DNA of 46,428 nt from Streptomyces sp. MMG1121 (GTDB lineage Bacteria; Actinomycetota; Actinomycetes; Streptomycetales; Streptomycetaceae). The DNA lies in contig NZ_LGDV01000191.1 in assembly GCF_001280015.1 (NCBI RefSeq), positions 1 through 46,428 of the forward strand, given 5' to 3'. The notes beneath the pieces were generated by a model. That model searched no databases, was not told where the DNA came from, and was given only the letters and a program-made list of their open reading frames with translations. Positions 14,781 through 22,347 of this stretch are shown piece after piece (the first letter of the stretch is position 1; every line of letters begins with the position of its first letter). Both the position numbers and the translations under genes were made by a program.

Positions 14781-15376
14781 TGTTCGAACGCTTCACCAAG
14801 GACGCCCGTGAGGTGGTGGAGGGGGCGGTCACGGACTGCCGGCGCGACGGGGTCCGGACCGTCGACGCCGAGCATCTGTTGCTCGCCCTTCTGGAGCGCG
14901 AGGGCAGCCGGGCCTCCTTCGCCCTGGCCGCGCTCGGGCTCGCGGAGCGCCGGGAGTCGGTGCGGGGTGCCTTGTCGCAGGCGCGGCGGAGTGCCGGGCT
15001 GACCCGGGCCGACGCCGACGCGCTGGCGGGGTTCGGGATCGATGTGTCCCAGATCGTGGCGCGGGTGGAGGAGGTGCACGGCGTCGGAGCGATGTCGGGC
15101 GGCCGGAAGGGCGGAAGCTGGTGGCCGGGGCGCCGGCCGGGCTTCGGCCGGGGCGCGAAGGACGTGCTGGAGAAGTCCCTGCGGGTCGCCCTCGCCCACC
15201 GTGACCGGCACATCGGCGACGAGCATCTGCTGCTGGCGCTCACCGTGCTGCCGGGCGTGGCGGCCGAGGTGCTGGCCGACCACGGGGTGACGTACGAGTC
15301 GGTGACTCGGGTGCTGTACGGAGAGGGGTACGAAGAGGGTCGGGGAGGGGGAGGGGGAGAGGCGAAGGCCGGCTGA
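14780..15376 (+). CDS. Clp N-terminal-domain protein without an ATPase
   Basis: The product is 198 aa from the ATG at 14780, with GGGAGG upstream. Two Clp_N repeats are visible: the first starts at MFERFTKDAREVVEGAV and includes EHLLLALLERE (about 31-41); the second, at about 133-185, has ALAHRDRHIGDEHLLLAL. A Gly/Arg/Trp-rich linker lies between. ClpA/ClpC use this domain to bind substrates or adaptors; here the AAA+ modules are absent. It may act as an adaptor or decoy for a Clp protease, or sense misfolded proteins. That role is inferred from the domain. The last 20 residues are Gly/Glu-rich. It is co-expressed with the HTH regulator 14571-14780. Confidence 0.8.
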   Translation: MFERFTKDAREVVEGAVTDCRRDGVRTVDAEHLLLALLEREGSRASFALAALGLAERRESVRGALSQARRSAGLTRADADALAGFGIDVSQIVARVEEVHGVGAMSGGRKGGSWWPGRRPGFGRGAKDVLEKSLRVALAHRDRHIGDEHLLLALTVLPGVAAEVLADHGVTYESVTRVLYGEGYEEGRGGGGGEAKAG

Positions 15377-15591
15377 ACACCGGGCTGCGTCGGGGTGGCA
15401 CCGGGGTGGCACCGGGGCGGCATCGGCTGCTCGCCGGTGCCCTGCCGGTGCCCGGGCGTTTGCCGTCGTCCCGCCGGTGCCGGGCCGCGTGCTGCCGTAC
15501 CGCCGCGTAGTCTGCGTCCGACCGTCCGAGGCGGGCCTCGGTACATCGTCGGACGGCCTCCGTGTGCTGGTGTCGGGCCCGGCGGTTCCTG

Positions 15592-16659
15592 TCAGGGCTT
15601 CGGTGACCGCAGGAGTGCGCCGATACGGGCCGCCGCCGTCGACAGGTGGCGGCGGGTGTCGCGGAGCTGGTCCTCGGTGACTCCGTGATCGCGGGCCGCG
15701 TCGCGGATGTCGTCGCGGAATCGGTCCAGGAGCCGGTCCAGGTCGCGGGCCGGGTCGCCGGTGACGTCCTCGTGGGCCCAGGAGGGTTCGTACTCGGCGG
15801 GGAAGTCCTCGGTGGGCGGTGTGTACTGCGGTTCCTGCGCGGTGGCGGGCTTCGCCGTGTCCTCCGGGATGCGGCCGAAGCCCCAGTCCCTGCCCAGCTC
15901 CTTGCCGAAGTCCTTGCCGAAATCGCCGAATTCCTTGGCCAGTTCGGTCAGGCCCTCGCGTACGCCGTTCGGCCAGTCGCCGCGGGTGAAGTGGTCCTGT
16001 ACGCGGTCCTGGACGTGGCGGGCGATGCGCTGCATCTCCTCCTGTGCCTGGGCTCGCGCCCGCGTCTGTGCCTCCTGGGCCTGCCGGCGGGCCCGCTGGG
16101 CCTCCTCGCGGGCCCGGCGGCTCTCGTCCTTGGCGCGGCGGGCCTGCTCCTTCCACTCCTGCTTGACCCGGCGCATCTCCTCCTTCGCGACGCGCCAGGA
16201 CTCCTTGTCGTCGCCCAGGTCGCCGTACTCCCCGGCGAGGCCCGCCGCGCCCGCGCCCGCCTTGGCGCCCCGGCGGGCCTCCGTCGCGGCGGCGCGCATC
16301 TCGCGGCGCAGGTCGCCGGCCGCGCCGCGCACGTCGGCCTTGATCTCGGCCGCCAGTTCCGCCACCGACTCGCGGATCTCCAGCTCCAGGTCGGCCAACT
16401 CACCGCTGCGGTCGGCCAGTTCGGCGCGGCCCGCGTCCGTGATGGAGTACACCTTGCGGCCGCCCTCCGTGGTGTGCCGGACCAGGCCCTCGGCCTCCAG
16501 CTTGGCCAGCCGGGGGTAGACCGTGCCCGCCGAGGGTGCGTACAGCCCCTGGAAGCGTTCCTCCAGGAGCCTGATCACCTCGTAGCCGTGGCGCGGGGCC
16601 TCGTCGAGCAGCTTGAGCAGGTACAGGCGGAGGCGCCCGTGGGCGAAGACGGGGGGCAT
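15592..16659 (-). CDS. PadR-family regulator with a long coiled-coil tail
   Basis: This 355-aa protein begins with a PadR winged helix (about 8-90): LLDEAPRHGYEVIRLLEE, then GTVYPRLAKLEAEGLV and VYSITDAGRAEL. After it comes a long helical stretch (about 90-240) very rich in Arg, Glu, Ala and Gln, a predicted coiled coil, then a Gly/Phe/Asp segment (EFGDFGKDFGKELGRDWGFG) and an acidic C-terminal helix. Ordinary PadR proteins are 110-190 aa, so the tail doubles the size. It lies one base after the stop of the DUF4097 gene and is transcribed with it. It probably represses this pair through the palindrome at 17687-17700. The inducer is unknown. Confidence 0.85.
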   Translation of the reverse strand: MPPVFAHGRLRLYLLKLLDEAPRHGYEVIRLLEERFQGLYAPSAGTVYPRLAKLEAEGLVRHTTEGGRKVYSITDAGRAELADRSGELADLELEIRESVAELAAEIKADVRGAAGDLRREMRAAATEARRGAKAGAGAAGLAGEYGDLGDDKESWRVAKEEMRRVKQEWKEQARRAKDESRRAREEAQRARRQAQEAQTRARAQAQEEMQRIARHVQDRVQDHFTRGDWPNGVREGLTELAKEFGDFGKDFGKELGRDWGFGRIPEDTAKPATAQEPQYTPPTEDFPAEYEPSWAHEDVTGDPARDLDRLLDRFRDDIRDAARDHGVTEDQLRDTRRHLSTAAARIGALLRSPKP

Positions 16660-16660
16660 G

Positions 16661-17629
16661 TCAGAGCACCTTCTTGTCGGTCGTGCCGTCGGCCGGGGCG
16701 TCGGTGGCTTCGGTGCCCTGGCCGGAGACGGAATTGTCTCCCGGCGCGGCCGGGGAGTCGGCGGCGGGGGCGGTGTCCGGGTCCCGTGGCGGCGCGGACT
16801 CCCACGGGGTGTCCGCCTCGTCCTCGCGCGGTGGGCGGCGCAGCAGGGCGATCGAGCCGGAGACCGTGGTGGCCCGGAGCCTGCCGGTGCCCGCGCCGAG
16901 CCGGCCGGTGATCTTGTGGGCGCCCCACTGGCCGTGCACCCGCAGTCCGTCGAAGGCGTTGGAAATCGTGCCGCTCGCGGTGTTCGCCTCCACCTCGGCG
17001 TCCGCCGGGTGCGGCAGGCGGATGGCGATCTCGCCGGAGACGCTGGTGAGACTGACCTCCGTGGGGCCGTCCGGGTCCAGGTCGACGATCATGGATCCGC
17101 TGACCGAGTCGGCGCGGACGGAGGGGCCGGAGCCCTCGACCACCGTCAGGTCCCCCGAGACCGAGTGGAACCGCAGGTCGCCGGTGACCGCCTGGGCCTC
17201 CAGGTTTCCCGACACGGTGTCCGCGCGGACCGGGCCCGAGACGCCGACCAGGGTCGTGTCGCCGGTCACCCCCTTGACCACCGCGGGGCCGCGGACGCCG
17301 GAGACGACCGCGCCGGCGCCGACCACGCCCACCTCCACGCGGGTGTCGGCGGGGACCGCGAGGGAGACGACGGCGCTGCGCCGCCAGCCCTTGCGGTCCA
17401 GCCACTTGAGGAAACCCTTCCAGGGCAGGTCCTCGTAGGCCACCGTGAGGGTGCCGCCCTGCTGTGTGACCACCAGGGGCGGGCCTTCGATCTCCGAGAC
17501 CTCCAGGCGGGCGGAACCTTCTTCCGTGCCCACCACGTTCACCGTTCCGTTGACGATGCGGACCTGGAGGTCGCTCACGCCGCTGTCGAACGTCAGCTTC
17601 CGGGGCTCGGTGACGGACCACTCGGGCAT
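16661..17629 (-). CDS. DUF4097-family beta-helix protein
   Basis: The product is 322 aa from the ATG at 17629, with GGAGG 5 bases upstream. Residues about 40-250 carry repeated short strands of the type VSGxxxxDxVSG, including TVSGNLEAQAVTGDLRFHSV, as in DUF4097/adhesin-like right-handed beta-helices. The last 60 residues are Asp/Pro/Ala/Thr-rich and disordered. I see no signal peptide or membrane helix. The family often accompanies PadR-type or anti-sigma regulators in Firmicutes and Actinobacteria, which suggests an envelope-stress or regulatory role that remains undefined. It is the first gene of the operon with the PadR gene, behind the palindromic operator. Confidence 0.8.
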   Translation of the reverse strand: MPEWSVTEPRKLTFDSGVSDLQVRIVNGTVNVVGTEEGSARLEVSEIEGPPLVVTQQGGTLTVAYEDLPWKGFLKWLDRKGWRRSAVVSLAVPADTRVEVGVVGAGAVVSGVRGPAVVKGVTGDTTLVGVSGPVRADTVSGNLEAQAVTGDLRFHSVSGDLTVVEGSGPSVRADSVSGSMIVDLDPDGPTEVSLTSVSGEIAIRLPHPADAEVEANTASGTISNAFDGLRVHGQWGAHKITGRLGAGTGRLRATTVSGSIALLRRPPREDEADTPWESAPPRDPDTAPAADSPAAPGDNSVSGQGTEATDAPADGTTDKKVL

Positions 17630-17686
17630 GGGGGACCTCCTCGGCCGGACAGTGTCGTGACGCGCCATATCGCGTCTTCTGTGAAA

Positions 17687-17700
17687 CACGATATATCGTG
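17687..17700. promoter_or_regulatory. Palindromic operator of the DUF4097-PadR operon
   Basis: CACGATATATCGTG is a perfect 14-bp palindrome 57 bases before the DUF4097 start. A related half-site, CCATATCGCG, lies at 17665-17674, nearer the gene. AT-rich ATATATC centres stand out in this GC-rich context and fit PadR-type operators. Confidence 0.65.
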
Positions 17701-18304
17701 GACGTCGGAAGTCAAGGCGCTCTTTCGAGTGAGCGCCCAAGCCGCATGGCGGGCGAGGTACGGGCACGTGCCTTGCGTGTTGGTCCGTCGACCGATGCGC
17801 TTCAGGGCGGCCCGTGGCGGGAGGGGGGCGACAGCGGCCGTCGGTTCCTCCCGGTCGGTGCTCGCGCCGTGGCGGGACGGTGCGACCGGGCCGGTTGCAC
17901 CGTCGCCGCCGGATTCCGGCGTCCTCGGGCACGTCCGGCCGGCCGACGGCACGCCGGTGGCCCGGGTGCCGGGTGCCGGGGATCCGTGGGTGCGTCGGTT
18001 CGGGATGGTGCGGGTGGGGACAGGACCCAGTCGTCGCTGGGCGGCGCGGCGGTGGGAGCGCGGGGCGGTCGGACGCCGGGGCGCTGTTCCCGGCGCACAG
18101 GCCGTTGGAGATGGCCTGCGGCGGTACGCGTCGGCCCGGGTGAGGATGCGCGCCCGGGGAGCGGCCGGAGCTGTGCGGTGGGCCCGGACCGGGACGGGAC
18201 GGTGTGCGGGGCGTTGCATAGGCTGTCTCCGAAGGCGCTGTCGGCCTTGAGCCGTGAAGAACCGTCGGCCTTGAGCCGTGAAGAAGACGCAGGAGACGCA
18301 CCCC
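17701..18304. other. 600-bp gap with no confident gene; 22-bp tandem repeat
   Basis: No frame here has both good codon use and a recognisable product. It holds a 22-bp direct repeat at 18240-18261 and 18264-18285 (GCCGTGAAGAA shared at the right side) just before the next gene. TAGGCT at 18219-18224 could be its -10 box. The first 200 bases may include decayed coding sequence. Confidence 0.5.
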
Positions 18305-18484
18305 ATGTACTTCACCGACCGTGGGATCGAGGAGTTGGAGAAGCGGCGAGGCGAGGAAGAGGTCACCTTCGAGTGGCTCGCCGAGCAGCTGCGCACCTTC
18401 GTCGATCTGAATCCGGACTTCGAGGTGCCCGTCGAGCGGCTGGCCACCTGGCTCGCCCGGCTCGACGACGAGGACGAGGAGTAG
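18305..18484 (+). CDS. DUF6104-family small acidic protein
   Basis: This 59-aa protein starts with MYFTDRGIEELEKRRGEE, then has FEWLAEQLRTFVDLNPDFEV and an acidic tail (DDEDEE). The pattern is that of DUF6104, a short protein conserved in Streptomyces with no known function. AGGAG lies 10 bases before the ATG. It is about 100 bases upstream of the conflict-system cluster, on the same strand, but its conservation among Streptomyces suggests it is an independent core gene. No motif for a catalytic or binding role is visible. Confidence 0.75.
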   Translation: MYFTDRGIEELEKRRGEEEVTFEWLAEQLRTFVDLNPDFEVPVERLATWLARLDDEDEE

Positions 18485-18587
18485 ATCCGCTCCACAGGGG
18501 GCGATCATCAGCCGTATCGTTCGTTGACCCTCCCCCTCCCCTTCCCCGGGAGTTAGCCTTCTCCTCCCATCGGGGAACGGGGGCGTC

Positions 18588-18983
18588 ATGACCGGCGGAA
18601 TCGAGCGGATACGGCTGGACGACGGGAGCGTCGTCTGGGCCAGGATCGGGGACGGCGACGGGGACGGGTACCGGGACACCGGGCTCGGGGACCGGATCAT
18701 CGACATGGCGGGGGGACTGGCCGGCACGGTCGGCGGGGTCGTGCGCTCCCTGCGCGCCGGTCTGGACACCCCGGCCCCCGTCGAGGTCTCCGTCAGCTTC
18801 GGCATCGAGCTGACGGCGCAGTCCGGCAAGATCGTGAGCGCCATCGCGGAGGGCGGCGGCAAGTCGTCCCTCACCGTGTCGCTGACCTGGACCGAACCGG
18901 CCGCCGGGGCCGACGGCGCGGATCCCGCGCCGCCCGCCGCCGGGACCGTACCCCCGCAGTCGACGGCGCCCGGCGCCGTATGA
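18588..18983 (+). CDS. Trypsin-co-occurring domain protein (Trypco1, CU044_2847-like)
   Basis: This 131-aa protein has a beta-rich core: IERIRLDDGSVVWARI at the start and VEVSVSFGIELTAQSGKIVS at about 65-84, then SSLTVSLTWTE, and a disordered Ala/Pro/Gly tail. This is the pattern of the small domain called Trypco1, found next to trypsin-like effectors in bacterial conflict systems. Its ATGA overlap with the trypsin gene fits that partnership. It may act as inhibitor, substrate or adaptor for the protease; this has not been shown, to my knowledge. It is the first gene of the cluster. A pyrimidine-rich tract with TTGACC at 18524-18529 and TAGCCT at 18554-18559 lies upstream, but the spacing of 24 is too long for a standard promoter. 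Confidence 0.75.
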   Translation: MTGGIERIRLDDGSVVWARIGDGDGDGYRDTGLGDRIIDMAGGLAGTVGGVVRSLRAGLDTPAPVEVSVSFGIELTAQSGKIVSAIAEGGGKSSLTVSLTWTEPAAGADGADPAPPAAGTVPPQSTAPGAV

Positions 18984-21130
18984 GCACCTTCGCCGCGATG
19001 GTGCGCCCCTCGCTCGCACGCATCGGCGCACCGGGTGACGGGTATGCAACGGACCGTGACCCGTACTGGGGGTCGGGGTTCTTCGTCGCTCCCGGGTGGC
19101 TGTTGACGTGCGCGCATGTCGTGGGGAAGGGGGGAGCCGCGGTGTGCCGAGGGGAGAGCGCCATGAGCGTGACCTGGCAGGAGCGCTCCGCCGCCGACGG
19201 CTGGGCGGACCGCACCGGCACCGGTACGGCCGTACTCGTCGCCCCCCGCCCCGATGCCGCGCAGGCCCCACGGGACCGCTGGCCGTTCCCCGACCTCGCG
19301 CTCGTCCGGGTCACCGGCGCCGACGACGTGCGCTGCCTCTGGCTCGGCGACCGGGAAGCGGGCCCGCGCACCCCGGTCGGGCTCTACGGCTGGTCCGTGC
19401 AGACCGGCGAGCTGGGCATCCGGCACGGCGACGGCGAACTCGCCGGCTCCGACGCCCGGGCCCTGCTGCTCGCCGGGAGCCTGCCGGTCGGCGGCCTGTC
19501 CGGCGGCCCGGTGCTCGATCTGCGGCACGGTTCGGTGATCGGCGTGATCAAGGGGCGGCGGCCGGAGGAGGGCGTCGCCGTCCCGGTCACCGCGCTGTAC
19601 GAACTGCTGGACCTCAGGGACGGCGGCCGGATCGTGCGCGACGTGCTCCGCGCGCACGATCTGCACCATCTGCGTCTGCTCGACGACCGCGCCGCCTCCA
19701 CGGCGTACCCCGACTGGACCTCCTTCCAGGCCGAACTGCCCGGCCACGCGCCCGCGGTCACCGGCATCACCCCCGAACTGCGCACCCGGCTGTACGGCCA
19801 TCTCGCGCACCTGCCGCCGCCGAGCGGCGCGGGCGAGGTCGTCCACCTCGTGGAGGACGTGAAGGAGCACGTGCGCGGCGAACGCCTGCGCTCCCTGGTG
19901 CTGCGCAACGCACGGACCTGGCGCGAGGGCGCCGGACTGCTGTACGGGCTGCGCACGCTGGAGCCGGGCGGCGGCGGCACGCTGGTCGATCTGGACGCCG
20001 TCCTGCTGTATGCGGCGAAGGCGGCCCGCACGATCGCCTCGGAGCGCGCCGGGGAGGCGGATCCGGGCCGGCTGCGGGCGTTCACCGACTGGATCGCCGG
20101 GCAGGCCGCCGGCCACCGCCACTGGGCGGTCGGCGAGGCCATCCGCGCCCTCCTGGAGGTCGACGCCGGTCAGCCGGCACGGACGACGCCCGCGCCCGCA
20201 ACCGTCCCCGCCCCGGTCACCGGGGCCTTTGGCACCCGTACCGACGTCCTCGTCAAGGTCGGCGCCGCCATGTACGACGGCCGTCATCCCTGGAGCGTGC
20301 AGCTGATCTACGACGGTCAGGACGTCACCCCCGTCGCCGCCGACGACCGGGGCGTGCGCGCCGAGGAGCTGGTGCGGGTGCTGCGGGAGCCGCTGGCCCG
20401 GGCGCTGAGCCAGGGCGATCACGGGGAGCACCTGGCCGCGATCGAGGTGTTCCTGCCGCGTCGGCTGTTCGACCTGCCCGTGGACGACTGGCAACTGCTG
20501 CCGGAGCGGTCTCGTGGTGAAGACGGCTGTGAGGACGACGAGGACGACCTCGTGGACGAGCGGGCCATGCCGCTCGGCATGCGGCGGACCGTCGTCGTCC
20601 GGGACGTCCGGCGCAACGCGCTGCCGCCCTCCCCGGAGTGGCGCCGGCGCTGGAAGGGCGTTCGGTGCGGGCCGCTGGCGGCCGAGACGCTGCACGGGCG
20701 GCCGCCCGCCGTGGGGCATCCGCCCGGTGCCCGCCCCGGCGGCCGCTATCCGTACTACGGCGCCCTGTCCGCGATGGGCGACGCGTCCGTACCGGTGTAC
20801 TGCGGGCCCGTCGGCAGCGGAGAGGGGCAGGCCGCGATGAAGGACGCGCTGATGGCCGGGCACTCGGTGGTGCTGTGGCGCCGGGACCGGCACGACCACG
20901 AGGAGTGCGGGGTCTTTCACGGGCAGGCCGCCGAACTGCTGGCGGCCGCCGGGCAGGCGGGCGCTCTGCACGGCCCGGTGCGGGACCTGCGCATCCGCCT
21001 GGCCGACCCCGACACCGCCCGCGCGCACGGACTGCGCGGCAAGATCGCCGTGCTCTTCGACCCGCCGGACCGGCCGCCGTACGGTGCGGAGGCGATGCGT
21101 CCGCCGCCGTCGGCCGGGCCGGGCGGCTGA
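18980..21130 (+). CDS. Trypsin-like protease fused to a VMAP-type C-terminal region
   Basis: This 716-aa protein has two parts. Residues about 1-215 form a chymotrypsin-fold protease with a full triad: H46 (LLTCAHVV), D105 (FPDLALVRV) and S174 (GGLSGGPV). There is no signal peptide, so it acts inside the cell. Residues about 250-390 are helical, and about 400-700 match the VMAP C-terminal domain as I know it (HPWSVQLIYDG, then LPVDDWQLLPE, then VVLWRRD and IAVLFDPPDRPP at the end). In ternary vWA-MoxR-VMAP systems, VMAP is the effector hub. Neighbours 21318 (MoxR) and 22348 (vWA-like) supply the other two components. The protease is probably held inactive until the NTPase senses a threat; this is inference. 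Confidence 0.8.
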   Translation: MSTFAAMVRPSLARIGAPGDGYATDRDPYWGSGFFVAPGWLLTCAHVVGKGGAAVCRGESAMSVTWQERSAADGWADRTGTGTAVLVAPRPDAAQAPRDRWPFPDLALVRVTGADDVRCLWLGDREAGPRTPVGLYGWSVQTGELGIRHGDGELAGSDARALLLAGSLPVGGLSGGPVLDLRHGSVIGVIKGRRPEEGVAVPVTALYELLDLRDGGRIVRDVLRAHDLHHLRLLDDRAASTAYPDWTSFQAELPGHAPAVTGITPELRTRLYGHLAHLPPPSGAGEVVHLVEDVKEHVRGERLRSLVLRNARTWREGAGLLYGLRTLEPGGGGTLVDLDAVLLYAAKAARTIASERAGEADPGRLRAFTDWIAGQAAGHRHWAVGEAIRALLEVDAGQPARTTPAPATVPAPVTGAFGTRTDVLVKVGAAMYDGRHPWSVQLIYDGQDVTPVAADDRGVRAEELVRVLREPLARALSQGDHGEHLAAIEVFLPRRLFDLPVDDWQLLPERSRGEDGCEDDEDDLVDERAMPLGMRRTVVVRDVRRNALPPSPEWRRRWKGVRCGPLAAETLHGRPPAVGHPPGARPGGRYPYYGALSAMGDASVPVYCGPVGSGEGQAAMKDALMAGHSVVLWRRDRHDHEECGVFHGQAAELLAAAGQAGALHGPVRDLRIRLADPDTARAHGLRGKIAVLFDPPDRPPYGAEAMRPPPSAGPGG

Positions 21131-21317
21131 CCCGGTCCGGACCGGCCGCCGTATCCGGACGCCCCGTCAACCCGACTGATCCGCAAGGGCGTTGGTCCGG
21201 CCGGAAGTGAACACCCGGGCACCCCGAACCTCGGCAGGCACGCCCCGGCGGCGGTAGCCTCGTAGGCCGGACGACCGGGACCCGCTGCATGATCACCAGA
21301 GCCGGGAGGAGCCCAAG

Positions 21318-22340
21318 GTGAACGACTGGCGGATCTACCGCGGAGTGGGTCAGCCGCACGACGGCGTACGGCGGTTGCCGGCGCCGCCGCCCTGGCGTGA
21401 CTTCGCGGCGTCCCGGGAGAACGACGGCGACGGGGCGTCCGGTCCGGAGGACCCCAGCAGCGCCCGCCGGCTCGGCGTGCGCCGCCGGATGGTGGAGAGC
21501 TACGCGCCCCGGCCCGCCGAGGTCGACGCCGTCAACGCGGCCCTGTATCTGCGCCGGCCCCTGCTGGTGACCGGCAACCCGGGCACCGGCAAGTCGACCC
21601 TGGCCTACGCGATCGCCCATGAACTGGGCCTCGGCAAGGTGCTGCGCTGGCCGATCGTCAGCCGGACCACCCTCCAGGACGGCCTGTACCGCTACGACGC
21701 GATCGGCCGCCTCCAGGACGTCCAGCTGGAGCGCGCCCGGGGCGGCGAGGCCCCGGCGGGTGCCTCCGGGATCGGGTCGTACGTCCGGCTCGGGCCGCTC
21801 GGCACCGCGCTGCTGCCCGCCGCCGAGCCGCGCGTGCTGCTCATCGACGAGCTGGACAAGAGCGATCTGGACCTGCCCAACGACCTGCTGAACACGCTGG
21901 AGGAGGGCGAGTTCGCGATCCCCGAGCTGGAGCGGCTGGCCGACCGCGAGCCCGTCGTCGAGGTGCTCACGCACGACGGCGACCGGGTGGCCGTGCACGG
22001 CGGGCGCGTCGCCTGCACCGCCTTCCCGGTGATCGTCCTGACCTCCAACGGCGAACGCGACTTCCCCGCCCCGCTGCTGCGCCGTTGCATCCAGCTGGAG
22101 CTGGAGGCGCCCGGCGAGGAGCAGTTGACCGCGATGGTCGAGGCGCACCTGGGTCCGGAGGGCGTCGCCGCGGGCACCGAGCTGATCCGCAGGTTCCTGG
22201 AGCGCGAGCCGGGCGAGGTGCTCGCCGCCGACCAGTTGCTCAACGCCCTCTTCCTCACCCGGCACGACCCTCGCGCGCAGAGCCTCACCCGGGAGCGCAT
22301 CGCCGAGATGCTCATGCAGCCGCTCGACCGTACGAGGTGA
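21318..22340 (+). CDS. MoxR-family AAA+ ATPase of the ternary system
   Basis: This 340-aa protein starts at a GTG with GGGAGGAG upstream. Walker A is GNPGTGKS (86-93) and Walker B VLLIDELDKS, with D177-E178. Sensor 1 (VLTSNGERDFP) and an arginine-finger region (LLRRC) follow. MoxR ATPases act as chaperone-like machines together with vWA proteins; in the conflict systems described by the Aravind group they couple NTP hydrolysis to effector release. The stop is followed after 7 bases by the vWA-like gene. The 187-base gap upstream holds TAGCCT at 21255-21260, so a second promoter is possible. Confidence 0.88.
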   Translation: MNDWRIYRGVGQPHDGVRRLPAPPPWRDFAASRENDGDGASGPEDPSSARRLGVRRRMVESYAPRPAEVDAVNAALYLRRPLLVTGNPGTGKSTLAYAIAHELGLGKVLRWPIVSRTTLQDGLYRYDAIGRLQDVQLERARGGEAPAGASGIGSYVRLGPLGTALLPAAEPRVLLIDELDKSDLDLPNDLLNTLEEGEFAIPELERLADREPVVEVLTHDGDRVAVHGGRVACTAFPVIVLTSNGERDFPAPLLRRCIQLELEAPGEEQLTAMVEAHLGPEGVAAGTELIRRFLEREPGEVLAADQLLNALFLTRHDPRAQSLTRERIAEMLMQPLDRTR

Positions 22341-22347
22341 TGGCCCG

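Noticed and set aside
17701..18239. A gene in the gap before the DUF6104 gene
   Set aside because: All frames give Arg/Gly-rich translations without domain or ribosome site.
18524..18559. TTGACC and TAGCCT before the Trypco1 gene as a promoter
   Set aside because: The spacer would be 24 bases, too long for a standard promoter; one of the two may still be used with another partner.
16661..21028. A very long open frame on the minus strand across the DUF4097 gene and the trypsin gene
   Set aside because: Only 16661-17629 has a ribosome site and a recognisable product; the rest is antisense to well-supported genes and open because of GC-rich codon bias.
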